Positions 42,711 to 53,689 are shown, counted from the first letter of the stretch. The stretch is DNA of 64,000 nucleotides from Gari tellinella (GCA_922989275.2 OV277869.1:42950189-43014188), one strand, 5' to 3'. Translations and numbers: made by a program. The notes: generated from the sequence alone by a model not told the origin.

Positions 42711-43360
42711 CAATTATGTCACTTGTATGAGCTTCTTGTGATAAAAAACGGCCATAAAGCAGTCATTGGACCTTTAAGTGGTAGATAGTCAAATGGAAAA
42801 CAGTTTAGCATGTTACAGATCATTTTCAAAGACAAACACATTTTCACTTGAAATGAAATTTCACTACAGCCTACAATATTAATACTTAGTATCAAATCAG
42901 GTCCAGTATTTTATCCCCCTGAAAGTCACTGAGTGACGCAGACAACAGATAGATATGCACAGACATAATATATAGAGCTGATGTTGTTCATCCCTTCAAC
43001 ATCAATACTGAAGATTTTTGCAAACATTTTGGATCCAGATCAAGTCCTACTAAATGTGGGACAAGATCAGAGATCCTGCCTGTTGGAAACTTAGAATTGT
43101 ATTTCCGGAAATATATGGAGAAGAAAACAAAATTTTCCGAACTTCAGCAGACATCTTATTACGCAGATGACAATTACCCATAATTCAAGGGGTTAATTAA
43201 TGTCACCTATTAGCCATTATATCCAGCTCACTAAGCATTAAAGCTAATTGGCTGAGAAACAAAAACGTCCAGTTTCATTGCTGTTTCAACACTCTCTTCT
43301 TTCCTTCATCTAACACCACAACCAACAGTTCAATTAATGCTCAACAAAACGTTTAATTAG
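42711..43360. other. Unassigned stretch with one decayed stem
   Basis: At 43017-43082 'ttgcaaacattttggatcca' and 'aatgtgggacaagatcagag' resemble the cassette at 28362. No gene is seen. Confidence 0.4.
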
Positions 43361-43614
43361 TTAAACGCATTACCACATAAAATATACCATTTTAAGCCTT
43401 TAAATTATTCCTCCTCTGAAGAAAATAGTTCCAATTTATACAGTCATGAAAATGTATCATGAGAAATAGTTTTATGTATTCTAGCACAAGGTAGATTAAA
43501 GCATGCAGGCTGAAAGTAAAGCAGAATGAGCCTTTGGGCCCATTCTGCTTTATGGTACTTTCAACCTGCCTTAAGTAGTCACCTATTTTCAAAACTAGAA
43601 ACAGAATGGGTTAA
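43361..43614 (+). repeat. Family A MITE, first of three in tandem
   Basis: TTAAACGCATTACCACATAA to ACAGAATGGGTTAA. A 'tggtac' insertion in the right hairpin arm ('gctttatggtactttcaacc') is shared with the next copy, showing the two arose by duplication. Confidence 0.85.
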
Positions 43615-43858
43615 CCAATTACCACATAAATACACCTTTTTAAGGCTTTAATTTATTCCTCCTCTGAAGAAAATAGTTCCAATTTATACAGTCATGAAAA
43701 TGTATCATGAGAAATAGTTTTAAGTATTCTAGCACAAGGTAGATTAAAGCAGGCTGAAAGTAAAGCAGAATGAGCCTTTGGGCCCATTCTGCTTTATGGT
43801 ACTTTCAACCTGCCTTAAGTAGTCACCTATTTTCAAAACTAGAAACAGAATGGGTTAA
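43611..43858 (+). repeat. Family A MITE, second of three in tandem
   Basis: It shares its left TTAA with the previous copy and is almost identical to it, including the arm insertion and the GAGCCTTTGGGCCC apex. It lacks only the 'catg' seen in the first copy's left arm. Confidence 0.88.
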
Positions 43859-44392
43859 CCAATTACCACATAAATACACCTTTTTAAGGCTTTAATTTAT
43901 TTCTCCACTGATGTAAAAAGTTCCACATTATTAAGTCATGAATATAATATATACCATAAAAAATATTTTCTATAGTTTAGTAGAATTAGTACCATAAGAT
44001 ATATTTTCTATATTCTAGTAGAAAGTAACTTAAAGCATGCTGAAAGTAAAGCAGAATGTGCCTTAACTCTTTCCTCCCTGAAACTTTAAATGGACAATTC
44101 CAGTTTCCATTTTAGTCAAGTCCATTTCTGACTTTTAATGGTTGTTTTTGTCAATATTTGGCATTATGACAAACAGTGAAGACCCTGATCAGAGGGCTCC
44201 TTTGATCTGGGTCTTCACTGTTTGCACAGGACAGTTGTACTATTCACACGTACATTGTTTGAAAAGAACGCCTATTTGCGGGACTAGGGTTCAAAGGGTT
44301 AAGGCACATTCTGCTTTACTTTCATCCTGCTTTAAATGGTTACCTGTCTTCAAAACTAACATTTTAACATTTGAGAGAAGTATAATATTTAA
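43855..44392 (+). repeat. Family A MITE, third in tandem, split by family B
   Basis: TTAACCAATTACCACATAAA through a duplicated 'agtaccataagatatatttt' segment and the left arm to 'cagaatgtgcc'. The B copy sits in the apex TTAA, and the right arm resumes as 'ggcacattctgctttacttt'. The right terminus is indistinct. Confidence 0.82.
44063..44302 (-). repeat. Family B MITE nested in a family A apex
   Basis: TTAACTCTTTCCTCCCTG to AGGGTTCAAAGGGTTAA, reverse orientation. The flanks rejoin to the expected GTGCCTTAAGGCAC apex. Its own hairpin apex is shortened (GGGCTCCTTTGATC). Confidence 0.9.
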
Positions 44393-44610
44393 CCCATTAC
44401 CTCATAGCCTGTTTCTAGTATTCTAGATAGATGCCACATAAAGTAGGTTGAAATAAAAGTAGAATTGCACCTTAACTACAATTTGTTAGAATATAGAAAA
44501 TATTTCATACGATAAATATTCATATTTGACTGAATAAAATGGAACTTTTTTCTTCAGTGGAGGAATATACTAAATGTGTTAAAATGTGTATCTATGGAGT
44601 AATGGGTTAA
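44389..44610 (-). repeat. Family A MITE, hairpin mostly lost
   Basis: TTAACCCATTACCTCATAGC to TATGGAGTAATGGGTTAA. 'cataaagtaggttgaaataa' is the left arm; the right arm is deleted. Confidence 0.8.
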
Positions 44611-44989
44611 AGTCCCATTCTCTCCTAAGAGCCACACAAAAGAAGGGGTTTTCTTCAGGAGATTTCTGCTTTACTTCCATCTTGTTTGCTACCAGTCTAT
44701 ATTTAATATGGTTTATGAGTAAGTTTGTATTTTTTTTTTATTGACTTGGTCCTTATCACAAGGTCTTAATTGTATTATGATGTACATTGTCAAAGGCTTG
44801 TTTTTATATATTGTTTATTTATGTTGATGATTAAGGTATTCATAGACTGAAGATCGCCCTTTACCGTGTTATCTCGGCATTTTCCGTGTTTAACGGAATA
44901 TACCGAAAACTCCCTTATAAAACCTGGACGATAATGTTAGAAAGTATCCGAACGTAGTCCGAAATGTTGCAAATCTCATCTTGTAAATT

Positions 44990-45130
44990 TGCATGGCCTT
45001 CCCCGCACGGGTTCGAATCCCGACCGAGCTCAATATATTTTTCTTTGAAATATATATCTTTTTTTAAACAAAACCTTTTCCTAAATCAATGATTAGATGT
45101 TTATAAATGCGCCTGACATTAACTTGCAAA
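44990..45130 (+). repeat. tRNA-derived SINE fragment
   Basis: 'cacgggttcgaatcccgacc' is a B-box and T-arm. 'aatatatttttctttgaaatatat', 'ctttttttaaacaaaacctt' and 'ttcctaaatcaatg' match, in order, the tail after the tRNA-like unit at 16065. This recurrence supports a SINE family with a shared tail. Confidence 0.65.
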
Positions 45131-45805
45131 AATATTTAATTATAAGCCAAATTTATTGTTCAGTCTTTATAAAGTATTCAAGGTCTCCAACACTTTTTCG
45201 AAGAAAAAATTTAAAAATTCCGGTCAGGTGCGGCGAAATGTTTTCATGTTTTGGATTTAGATTGCGTAAGTATTGTATGAAAAAATAAGCAAGGGGTTTG
45301 CTTTGCCCAAGTTTTCATTTTATACAAACATACAACCTTTTAAGTCATATAATGTAAAATCGTATGGAAAATATTGCATATTTTAAAGAGGACGGTTCAG
45401 ATTTTTTAATTTTTCACATCATATGATGCAAATATTGAGACAATAACTTTAATTTTCTGATGTTCCCCTCTTCTGGCATAGGCATGGCATAAAAAATATC
45501 AGTATTTTAGGTAATAATAGGTAAAAATCACCTTTCATGAATATTTGTCTTTTAATTTTCTCGCATATTTTCCTACCTGTAAGGCTATATACAATATTTC
45601 AAATATTTTCGATAAGAGATGGCGAAAAGCCTTCATATTTCACACAAGACATGGGAATTACATTGTAGTATCCATTCATAATATCATTTTCACATTACAG
45701 TTACCCTATCTTCAGTGTTGGATACCTTAAACCAATGTTGTAGCACTGTTGTAAGTATGTATGTGTTGGGCAGTGGTGGAGATGGGCCGCTGAAAGTAAC
45801 CTCCC
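45131..45805. other. Unassigned AT-rich stretch
   Basis: Short open frames of 61 to 63 codons occur but show no recognised feature. I do not see a repeat family. Confidence 0.35.
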
Positions 45806-46275
45806 TTTACCCATTACCCAATAAATACACCTTCTTGCTTCTTTAGTTAATCAATTGTAAATATGCACCATAACAATTATTTTCTGTATCCTAGCAGAAT
45901 TTAGCTTTTAACAGGCTGACAGTAAAGCAGAATGCGCCAAGGCGCATTCTGCTTTACTGTCAACCTGCGTTAACCCATTACCCCATAGCCTGGTTCTAGT
46001 TTTGAAGACCAGATTACCACTTAATTAAGGCAGGTTGAAAGGAAGGCAGAATATTACGCCTTAAGGCACATTCTGCTATACTTTCAGCCTACTTTACAAG
46101 TTACTTAGTACTATCTACTAGGATATAGAAAATATTTCTTATGGCATTTTTCATGACTAAATTAAGTTTACTTATTTTCTTCAGTGGAGAAATAAATTAT
46201 GTGTGTAAAAAGGTGTATTTTTATTGGGTAATGGGGTAGTTTAAAGTTGTCATCTATCTTCCATACTAGAAACAA
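45806..46275 (+). repeat. Family A MITE split by family A at hairpin base
   Basis: 'tttacccattacccaataaa' through the hairpin (apex GCGCCAAGGCGC) to 'tgtcaacctgcg', then the nested copy, then 'tttaaagttgtcatctatct' and 'tactagaaacaaagttatgg'. Confidence 0.75.
45970..46243 (-). repeat. Family A MITE nested in family A
   Basis: TTAACCCATTACCCCATAGC to TTATTGGGTAATGGGGTAGTTTAA, in reverse orientation, at the TTAA of the host's CTGCTTTAAGTGG. The hairpin carries a 'tatta' insertion in one arm. Confidence 0.78.
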
Positions 46276-46982
46276 AGTTATGGGCTGGCCTGTAGTACAT
46301 GGCATAGCCAGAGTTCTAGCCTGTTGCTGACCACTGTGTCTGAATTAGTGTTTGCATTGCTCTGAGTCAGTTGCACTGGGGGCCATCGAGGTATCACGAA
46401 GGCCCGTTTCGCACAGAAGTCCTGTATATGTTTCGCACCTACAATCCATGTAAACACAGCCATTTGTGTACTATTTTTTATGCGTTGACATTCGCATTAA
46501 CCACCTGTGTCCATAGACACACATATCAATTGAATTATTTTTTTGGCAAATTACAGTATAGGTTCGTGAATAAACTGTTTACATACCTTTTCTTGTATTA
46601 TTCATGGAAAATAAGTATGTATATCAAGCACAAACGTCAATTTGTCACTCTTAAATGAATATTACCGGGCGATTTTCGAAAAAAACATTGGAATGATCCA
46701 CTATATTTACAAATATTCTGGAACCCCATCTCAGACATGATGCATGTTTATTAATAGCTTCATTTTTCCATAATTTTTCAATTTATTTTTCACAATAATG
46801 TATACAACTTTAAATCACTCACAGTACCCTGAAGGGTTTATGAGTGTGTATGTGCCCTCCTGAAGTCGCATTTACGTGTATACGTTACCAACAGAAGGTG
46901 TATGTGTTACCTACTGAAGTCAATTAATTGATTTCTGTTGCAGTGACAAAACAAATGGATTGGATAAATGTATTGTTTATGC

Positions 46983-47800
46983 CTAGCTCACATTGGCTGT
47001 GGCGGTCGTACGGATTATTATTTTTACGGCGAGTAGCAATTTCCCGGCCGCCGTTGATTTCCTACGACCACCGTATGTTGTGCTCATATTTGCTGCGGCC
47101 GCCGCAATGCGAGATTTGATGTTTTGGGGGTAAAAAACTTGCGGCAGTGCGGTCTCCGCTCGGCAGCCGTACGTCGCCTCTGCGGCGGCCGCGATTTCTA
47201 ATAAAAGCCACGGCGACCGCCAAATGGCCGTACGGCGGCCGTTGATGTGCAGTCTTAATGCTGCTCCTGCTACACACATTGGCTTGCTACATGTGCACAT
47301 AACTAATATCAGTCCAACTACACCGAGAACTCAAAGGCCATATATGATTCCACTTTTAGATCAATAGACACATATGAACAAAAATGCAAATGTCCAATAG
47401 TAAAATTAACCATTGAGGCCCGGCGGTCGCACGGTGGCCGTACGGCAGCCACAGAACCGCTCTATGGCGTGTCGTTTTCCACGGCCATCATAGAAATGAA
47501 CTTTTTTATAACTCCGCGTTATAATACTGCGGCGACCTCTACGGCCTGTAAAACTTTGGGATTTGCCGTGCGGCCGCCACATTGCCGCCGTAGGATTTCT
47601 TCGGCCAGCGCAAGAATCTTCCGATTTCACGTTTAGTTTAAAGATATTTATTGCATAATATATACACCCAGGGGATTAGGCTACAAATCTTCACAACATT
47701 ATATAATGCCGGCTGTCCGATTTAACCTTTCTGCGAGCGCCGTACGCCCGACGTAGAGCAAGTGTGGGCGCACTTTTAGCGATGAGGCCGTCCAGTCAAG
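46983..47800. repeat. CpG-rich segment with repeated GGCCGCCG/CGTACGG motifs
   Basis: Variants of 'gcggccgcc', 'ggcggtcgtacgg' and 'ggccgtacggc' recur about a dozen times over 800 bp, in an otherwise AT-rich and CpG-poor window. The left 'CTCACATTGGCTGTGGCGG' and the inverse of the right 'gggcgtac..agcaagtgtggg' are weakly similar, so it may be a separate GC-rich TIR element within the larger one. Open frames here on the minus strand reflect composition only. Confidence 0.6.
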
Positions 47801-47802
47801 CG

Positions 47803-48315
47803 GTACCAGTGTGACCATACCAAGTGGTTTGTGACGTTAATTTTGGTACAACTGACAGCTAAATTATCACCAAAAAGCCTCGATTCGGAATTTTAATCGA
47901 ATGTTTTTTTGTTTTTTTTTTATTTATGAGGCGATTTCAAGGAAACATAGCCTATGCTAAGGGTATTAATAAGTTATTTTAGAATGATGTCAATGTATTT
48001 GTCACTAGATAGATACTTTTTGTCTGAAAACGAGGCAAATATCCAGATATGTTAACACACAATGATACCACGACAATTTAATGCTAGATATTGCCAACTA
48101 ATTTGCCCCATTTTCAGGCAAAATGTATTACCTTGGAGACAAATCCATTAATATCCAGTCCCCCGTATCATAAGCTATGTTTCGTTGAAATCGGCTAAAA
48201 CAAATTTCTTACATTTGATTGAAGTTCCGAATGGAGGCCTTTCTGTTGACAATTTGACTGCCAGTGGTATCCACATATTACGTCACAGACCATGTGGTAT
48301 GGTCACACTTGGTAC
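47803..48315. mobile_element. 513-bp foldback element, GTACCAGTGTGACCATACCA arms
   Basis: GTACCAGTGTGACCATACCA is inversely matched by TGGTATGGTCACACTTGGTAC at the right. Pairing continues inward in blocks: 'gtttgtgacgtt', 'agcctcgattcggaa', 'gcgatttcaaggaaacatag'. The arms cover most of the element. It is nested in the 3.25-kb element. Confidence 0.8.
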
Positions 48316-48369
48316 TATCCATTTATTTTCTCTTCGCTTTTTGATAAAACGTGTAAAATAAAAGACATT

Positions 48370-48505
48370 CACCTATTACCCTAAAGCCTGTTTCTAGTTT
48401 TGAAGACGGATAGTCACTTATTAAAGCAAATTGAAAGTAACGCAGAATGAGCATTAAGGTACTTTTACTCTGTTTGCTTTAAGCTACCATTTGCTGGTAT
48501 ATACG
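48370..48505 (-). repeat. Family A fragment
   Basis: 'acctattaccctaaagcctg', 'tttctagttttgaagacgga' and 'gctttaagctaccatttgct' follow the reverse family A order. The hairpin is damaged. Confidence 0.65.
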
Positions 48506-48840
48506 TAATTATTAGATCATTGTTTCATAAATAGAATATATATAGGGAAAAACCTGTGAAAAACCTGTGCAGCTTCTCATACACTTTTCTTAACACTTTC
48601 CCAGAGTAAATGCTTATATATGAAGGCGTTCGTGTAGTTTGGAATATTGGCTGTTTCTGTTTTACAAAATTATAGCCCTTTGAGTATTTTCCTATAAAGA
48701 ACATGTTGCAAACTTTTCACAGATTAATTGATTACATAGACCAAGGTGTTCATGAGGTTTTCAATTCGGGATGCAACATTTTTAAAGAAATTATGTCGCT
48801 TTGAATTTAATTCGTACAAAATAGTTATAGTGTATTTCAG

Positions 48841-49063
48841 TTGCTCTGACAAATCAACAACTCTATCAGCTTCATCTGCTTCCGCAACAGTTGATTGGTC
48901 GAATTCATTTCCTAGTCCTGCGCTTTTAACTGCTGCAGAAACTTACATGAAATGGACCGGTTTTTTTGTGTGTTTAACCTTTAAAAAGTTTCTCACTGGA
49001 CTGTCACTATCAACAGATTTGGTGGAGATTATTTATTTTCGAGATAAACGGTATAGGCAACAG
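48841..49063 (+). other. Open frame, possible coding remnant
   Basis: After a tract ending 'tagtgtatttcag' that could be a splice acceptor, an open frame reads SSASATVDWSNSFPSPALLT then AAETYMKWTG. Its composition is more codon-like than its surroundings, and it lies inside the 3.25-kb TIR element. I recognise no domain, and chance is a fair alternative. Confidence 0.15.
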
Positions 49064-49906
49064 TAAGTGCATGATACGAGGCAGTTTGCATCCTATTAAT
49101 TCAATGATGACTTCAGTTGGTAACATATACATATAAAATGGACTTCGTTTAGTAACATATACATACTCTGTGCGGCACCTATACACGGTTAATTTGTTAA
49201 CCTCGATTTAAAATCCATTTTTTGCATTACTACAGATTCTTTATAACCCAAATAATATTCCATTGTTACAATCAATCTAAAAAGGTAATGTTCATATAAT
49301 GATTAATAGCATTGTTTACCAAATAGCATACATTTGAAACATTTTACATCATAGGATGAATGACTATGTTATTTTGCAAGTAATACAATGAATAATATGA
49401 AATTTGTACGTAGATTGCTCGAGAAACCGTTCTACCTACCATCGGACCTATTTGATAATATGTTCCGGCTAGGAAAAGAAGTATAGGCGAAATTGAGAGA
49501 CACTCAAGGAAATTCGTGTTTTACTTTCGTTTTGGGTACACAAAATATGTACTTTATCGGTGCGGAACATATACAGGACTTCTGTGCGAAACAAACCTCG
49601 TGATACCTCGTTGGCCCCCAGTGAGTTGGGAGACTGTGCCTTTCCTAATCTTAAACAAACAACTTCATGTAAACAAAAACTGACTTAATTTACTTGTAAA
49701 TTATTGAAATCTTCATGCTTGCTGATACAATAAAGCTTGTAGGAGCTTTCTACACTACCTTAATTAATATTGCATTGACCCATTTAAGCCTGGATATTGC
49801 AATGAAATCTTCCTATATATGCTTGCTTGAAGATATCGTTTTATATATATACCAGTTTGAACTGTTTGCCAAATTGTCTTCTTCAGTAGATACTAGGCTT
49901 AAATGG

Positions 49907-50155
49907 GTTAACCTTTGTACTCTAGTCAAGCATAAATACAGTGTACCTGTGAAAAGTACACTTTCTCTAAACACAAACAGTGAAGACTCAGATTAGAGGA
50001 CTCCTAAAGGAGTTCCCTGATCATGATCTGCACTATTAAAATTGTCATATCTCGATACATTGGCAAAAACAACCTTACATACCGTAGTCAATATGGACTA
50101 GACCAAATTGGAAACTGGAATTGTCCTTTTTGATATTTCAGGGAGGAAAGGGTAA
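49907..50155 (+). repeat. Family B MITE
   Basis: TTAACCTTTGTACTCTAGTC, an imperfect hairpin 'cacaaacagtgaagactcag' with CTCCTAAAGGAG apex, then 'gaaactggaattgtcctttt' and 'cagggaggaaagggtaa'. Confidence 0.8.
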
Positions 50156-50195
50156 CAAGCTGTCACCTGCCAACAGGACATTTCATTATTGTGTA

Positions 50196-50359
50196 CAGGG
50201 TCCAAGGTTATAAAGCGTTTGAGCTGAGTCTGAGTGTGTTCTCAAGCATTTGATTGGTCAGATTTGAGCCTAGGCTCAAATCTGACCAATCAAATGCTTG
50301 AGAAGGACTTCAGACTCAACTGAAAAGCTTTGTATTTTTTCCTGTTACCTTGGACCCAG
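50196..50359. mobile_element. 164-bp foldback, CAGGGTCCAAGGT ends
   Basis: CAGGGTCCAAGGTTA and the inverse of TTACCTTGGACCCAG are terminal. The core 'ttctcaagcatttgattggt' with its inverse meets at GAGCCTAGGCTC, a loopless palindrome of about 66 bp. It has the same architecture as the other families with a cassette not seen elsewhere here. No clear duplication. Confidence 0.8.
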
Positions 50360-50537
50360 AGGATTAACACAGGTTTAACTGTATCAAGCGATGACATAAC
50401 TTTCCCTATTTCTGGCTTTACATTATTATCAGCTTTAACAGTTGCAGAGAAACCACCCCCATCTCAAGCATGTAGATATTACTCACTGCAGATAGTTGTC
50501 ATCCCTTATAGGGCTATGGTATACAATTATCTGCTTT

Positions 50538-50885
50538 GACCCATATTACTCCATAAATACTAATTATGTCTTTGGTTAATTCCTGCACTGAAATAAAAAT
50601 AGCTCCAATTATGAATAATTATGTTTCATACAGAATTTTTTCAACCATGAGTAAATCAATTATCCCACATATACGCCTTTTTATGATTCAAATTTATTCC
50701 TCCACTGAAGATGGTAGCAGCAGGCTAAAAGTAATGAGGTGAGTGCCTTAGAGTGTATTCTGTTTTACTTTCAACCTGTTTAAAGTGACCACTTAAAAGC
50801 AAGTTGAAAGTAAAGCAGAATGCACCTTGTTTAAGGTGAATTCTGCTTTACTTTCAGCCTACTCTAAACTAGGATCTGCTAAGAT
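50538..50885 (+). repeat. Family A remnants, overlapping partial copies
   Basis: 'gacccatattactccataaa' begins one partial copy, and 'aattatcccacatatacgcc' and 'gattcaaatttattcctcca' another. A stem 'gaaagtaaagcagaatgcac' with inverse near 50805-50870 is a reverse copy. Borders are mixed. Confidence 0.55.
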
Positions 50886-50904
50886 ACAAAAACTAAAACA
50901 ACCA

Positions 50905-51780
50905 AGAACATGATTCCCAATGATGGATGTTCCCCACAAAGAAAAAACCCTAGGTATTGCATGTGAACACAGCATCAACTTATGATGAAACACTTCAGAC
51001 AAAATTGAAATTTTAAGAGGACAAGGGGAGATAATTCAGTATTTGGAGTTGACAGAGTTATGGTTCTTGTGTACTGCACTTCCTTTTGTCATCCTCTATC
51101 ACAGTATCAAGAAAATTGGATTTTTCTTTAAGAGAAAAGGGGAGATAATTCAATATTGGGAGATGACAGAGTCATGGTGCTTGTGTACTGAACCTCCTTC
51201 TATCATACTCTATCACTGTACTAAGTTTCATCAACCTGTGTTATAACAGTCTAGAGACAAAATTGATTGATTTTCTTTTAGAAAAAGGGAGATAATACAA
51301 TATAAGGAGATGACAGAGTTACAGTTCTTTTGAATCTTACCTCCTACTGTCATCCTCTATCACTGTAACAAGTTTAATCAACATACAGTGTAACAGTCCA
51401 GAGATATACTTGTACAAAAGATCCAGACAAAATTGAAATTTTTTTATGAGAAAAAGGGAGATAATTCAACATTGGGAGATGACAGAGTTATGGTTCATGT
51501 GTACTGCACTTCCTTCTTTCATCCTTTCACTGAATCAAGTTTCATCAACTGCATGTAATAGTGTAACAGTTCAGAGAAAATGCTCTGGACAAAAGGTCCA
51601 GACAAAATAGAATATTTTTATGAGAAAAGGGAGATAATTCAATATCAGGAGATGACAATGTTACGGTTCTTGTGTACTGCAGCTCTTTCTGTTTACCAAG
51701 TTTCATCAAATTATGGTGTAAGTTCAAGAGAAGTGAAATATAGGTAGTGTTAGACAGGCTTTTTTTCGAGCCTAACATCT
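50905..51780 (+). repeat. Minisatellite-cored element, 'gggagataattcaatattgg' units
   Basis: It starts near 'atgattcccaatgatggatg' and 'ttccccacaaagaaaaaacc'. Units with 'gggagataattca' occur at about 51026, 51140, 51287, 51455 and 51629, each followed by 'gatgacagagttatggttct' and 'atcaagtttcatcaac'. The same head and units recur at 53535, so this is a dispersed element. Confidence 0.8.
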
Positions 51781-51853
51781 GGACTTTTGGCTCAATGGTT
51801 ACAACGCTCGCCTTCCAAGCGGGAGGTCCCGGGTTCGATTCTCGGTCTGGCCA
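51781..51853 (+). repeat. tRNA-Gly(UCC)-like pseudogene or SINE head
   Basis: The anticodon arm CTCGC-CTTCCAA-GCGGG places TCC at the anticodon. The T-arm CCGGGTTCGATTCTCGG pairs with one wobble. The acceptor strands (GGACTTT and TCTGGCC) do not pair, so this is not a functional tRNA. A second T-arm piece (TCCCAGGTTCGATTCCAGG) lies at about 51930-51950 after a related 'ccaagcaggagg', suggesting a tandem tRNA-derived unit. Confidence 0.6.
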
Positions 51854-52045
51854 CTATAATGGCGTTATTGGCAAACAGGTTTTTACGCCCAATCTGTATA
51901 TTATCTGATGATGACTATCCAAGCAGGAGGTCCCAGGTTCGATTCCAGGTCCGGTCACTATACTCAAGACAAACAGAGGGAGGGATGGGCCAGATAGATG
52001 GACGGACAGAAAAGGGGACCTAAAGGGAGCACAAAAACTACCGGT

Positions 52046-52344
52046 ATTTCTTATGGTACATATTCATGACTGTATAGAGTTGCACTATTGTCTTCAGTGG
52101 GTGAGTAAATTAAAAGTCTAAAGAGGCGTATGGATTAAATGCTGAATTGTACCTACCTGAACTTCATTCCCATGGCTGCTGTTGATAATGTCCTCGTCTG
52201 TAGTATCCCTGTCTAATTTCCTTATACCATTTCCTTACTACATTGTATTCCATCCAATCACATGTAACAGATACACACAAATATTATGTTCTACTGACCA
52301 CTGTTCAGCTGGTCACTATCCACTAACCACAATCAATTAAACAG
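52046..52344. other. Family A scrap and unassigned sequence
   Basis: 'tatttcttatggtacatatt' to 'agtaaattaaaagtctaaag' (about 52044-52130) is the inner part of a reverse family A copy. The rest is unassigned. Confidence 0.45.
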
Positions 52345-52800
52345 TCAAACCTGGGTCCAGCTACCACTTCAATATAAATGCATGCCCGAGTCTCTATGAC
52401 AGAAGGTAACAGAATGATGTAGAATCAAAGTAATGCAGAAAGCTTCAAAGCATCCTTTGAGAGCTTTCTGAATTGCTTTTGTTCTGTATCAACAGTCACC
52501 TAATTTTAAAGATCATTGAATAACCTATAAGCTCATGTATAATGACCATTATGATAGTACAATAAACCTCTTTGACTGCACTCAAATAAGTCCAATTGTC
52601 AGCTTAATGCAGAACACAAGTAATGCAGAAAGCTCCCAAAGGGAGCTTTCTGCATTACATTTGTTCTGCATTAATCAGCAACCTGTCTTTGCGAGGTCAC
52701 CAGATTTCTAAATTGAGTGCGCCACTCACAATCGATAGATTTCTAAATTGAGTGACCACTGTTTAATTGGGTGACCAGGTTAGACTGTAAACTGACCGGT
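52345..52800 (+). repeat. Two family F units within CAGTCAAACCTGG...CAGGTTAGACTG ends
   Basis: 'aacagtcaaacctgggtcca' at the left and 'gaccaggttagactgtaaac' at the right face each other. Two hairpins lie inside: 'aaagtaatgcagaaagcttc' (about 52429-52490) and 'cttaatgcagaacacaagta' (52602-52676). The second is nearly perfect around GCTCCCAAAGGGAGC. 'agatttctaaattgagtg' is repeated near the right side. Confidence 0.7.
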
Positions 52801-53106
52801 AAGATATCATCATCAATGAGCTGATGTAGCACATAATACCTGTGTGTTTGTCACCTTTCACTAATCTACTAAACCAGGGGGCCCTATGTCACCTTTACTT
52901 TCGGTGATAGCAGAAACAAATACTGCCAATTATCAACCTAAATATTTAAGTAAGGATCTCTGTATGTGATACATCAAGCTCTATGTATAGACATCCTCTC
53001 ACCAACACTGTGTCAACCGAATATGACCCAAGGTAGGTCATTGCGTGCTTGGATCCTAATCGTATCAAGAAACTTCATTAATTGCTGTCCCTGCTTGTAT
53101 TTCAGT

Positions 53107-53534
53107 ATTTAACCCTATACTCCATAGATACATACATGTACAGTGTTCCCTCCCTACTATGGCCCTCCCAACAACGACTCCCTCCTTAAAACAATACTTG
53201 CCGCTGTTCCCTCAAAACACAACAATTATGTGTATTTACGGTTGCAATGTCGTCTGCTTAGAATTGTCGTCTGCTGTTTTTCTCAAAGTTACATAATGGT
53301 CATATTGACAGGAAAAAGATTAATGACGAGCGACAAACAGCTTGAATCCAGATCAGACGCCGCGTCACACGGTGTCTGATCTGGATTCAAGCTGTTTGCA
53401 AATGTAAGCCAATTTCCCTCCCTATAACGACTCCTTCCGAACAATGCACACAATTTTTGTCTCCCATCGGATGTCGTTGTAGAAAGGAATGCTGTACATC
53501 TTTTTATGCATGAAATTGATTCCTCCACTGACTA
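53107..53534 (+). repeat. Family A MITE split by a TA-target element
   Basis: 'tttaaccctatactccatag' and 'atacatacatgta' precede, and 'tctttttatgcatgaaattg' and 'attcctccactga' follow, the element at 53141-53494. The remainder of the A copy is missing. Confidence 0.6.
53141..53494. mobile_element. TA-bounded 354-bp MITE with GGATCC-type hairpin
   Basis: CAGTGTTCCCTCCCTACTA and the inverse of 'gttgtagaaaggaatgctg' are imperfect TIRs, flanked by TA. The hairpin at 53332-53400 (GACAAACAGCTTGAATCC, apex CGCGTCACACGG) is the cassette of families C and D. 'gtcgtctgc' motifs also resemble family D. Confidence 0.7.
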
Positions 53535-53689
53535 AACAAGAATATCGTTCCCAACGATGGATGCTCCCCACAAGGAAAAAAACCCCAAGGTATAGCATGT
53601 TTAGTAGGTGAACACAGTATCAAGTTTCATCAACTTATGATGTAACGTTCAGGAGATATGCTTCGGACAAAAAATAAAAATTCTATGAA

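Larger units (their letters stand above)
46374..49623. mobile_element. 3.25-kb element with about 65-bp TIRs, 5-bp TSD
   Basis: CACTGGGGGCCATCGAGGTA starts an arm reading on through 'tcacgaaggcccgtttcgca', 'cagaagtcctgtatatgttt' and 'cgcacc'. Its inverse closes the element at 49559-49623. AGTTG flanks both sides (46369-46373 and 49624-49628). Inside are a CpG-rich region, a 513-bp foldback and a family A scrap. No full transposase is evident. The CAC start and 5-bp duplication recall Transib-type elements, but the known heptamer is absent. Confidence 0.82.

Noticed and set aside
46983..47630. Arginine-rich open frames in the GC-rich block
   Set aside because: Stop codons are rare there because of composition. 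The peptides are low-complexity translations of GGCCGCC motifs.
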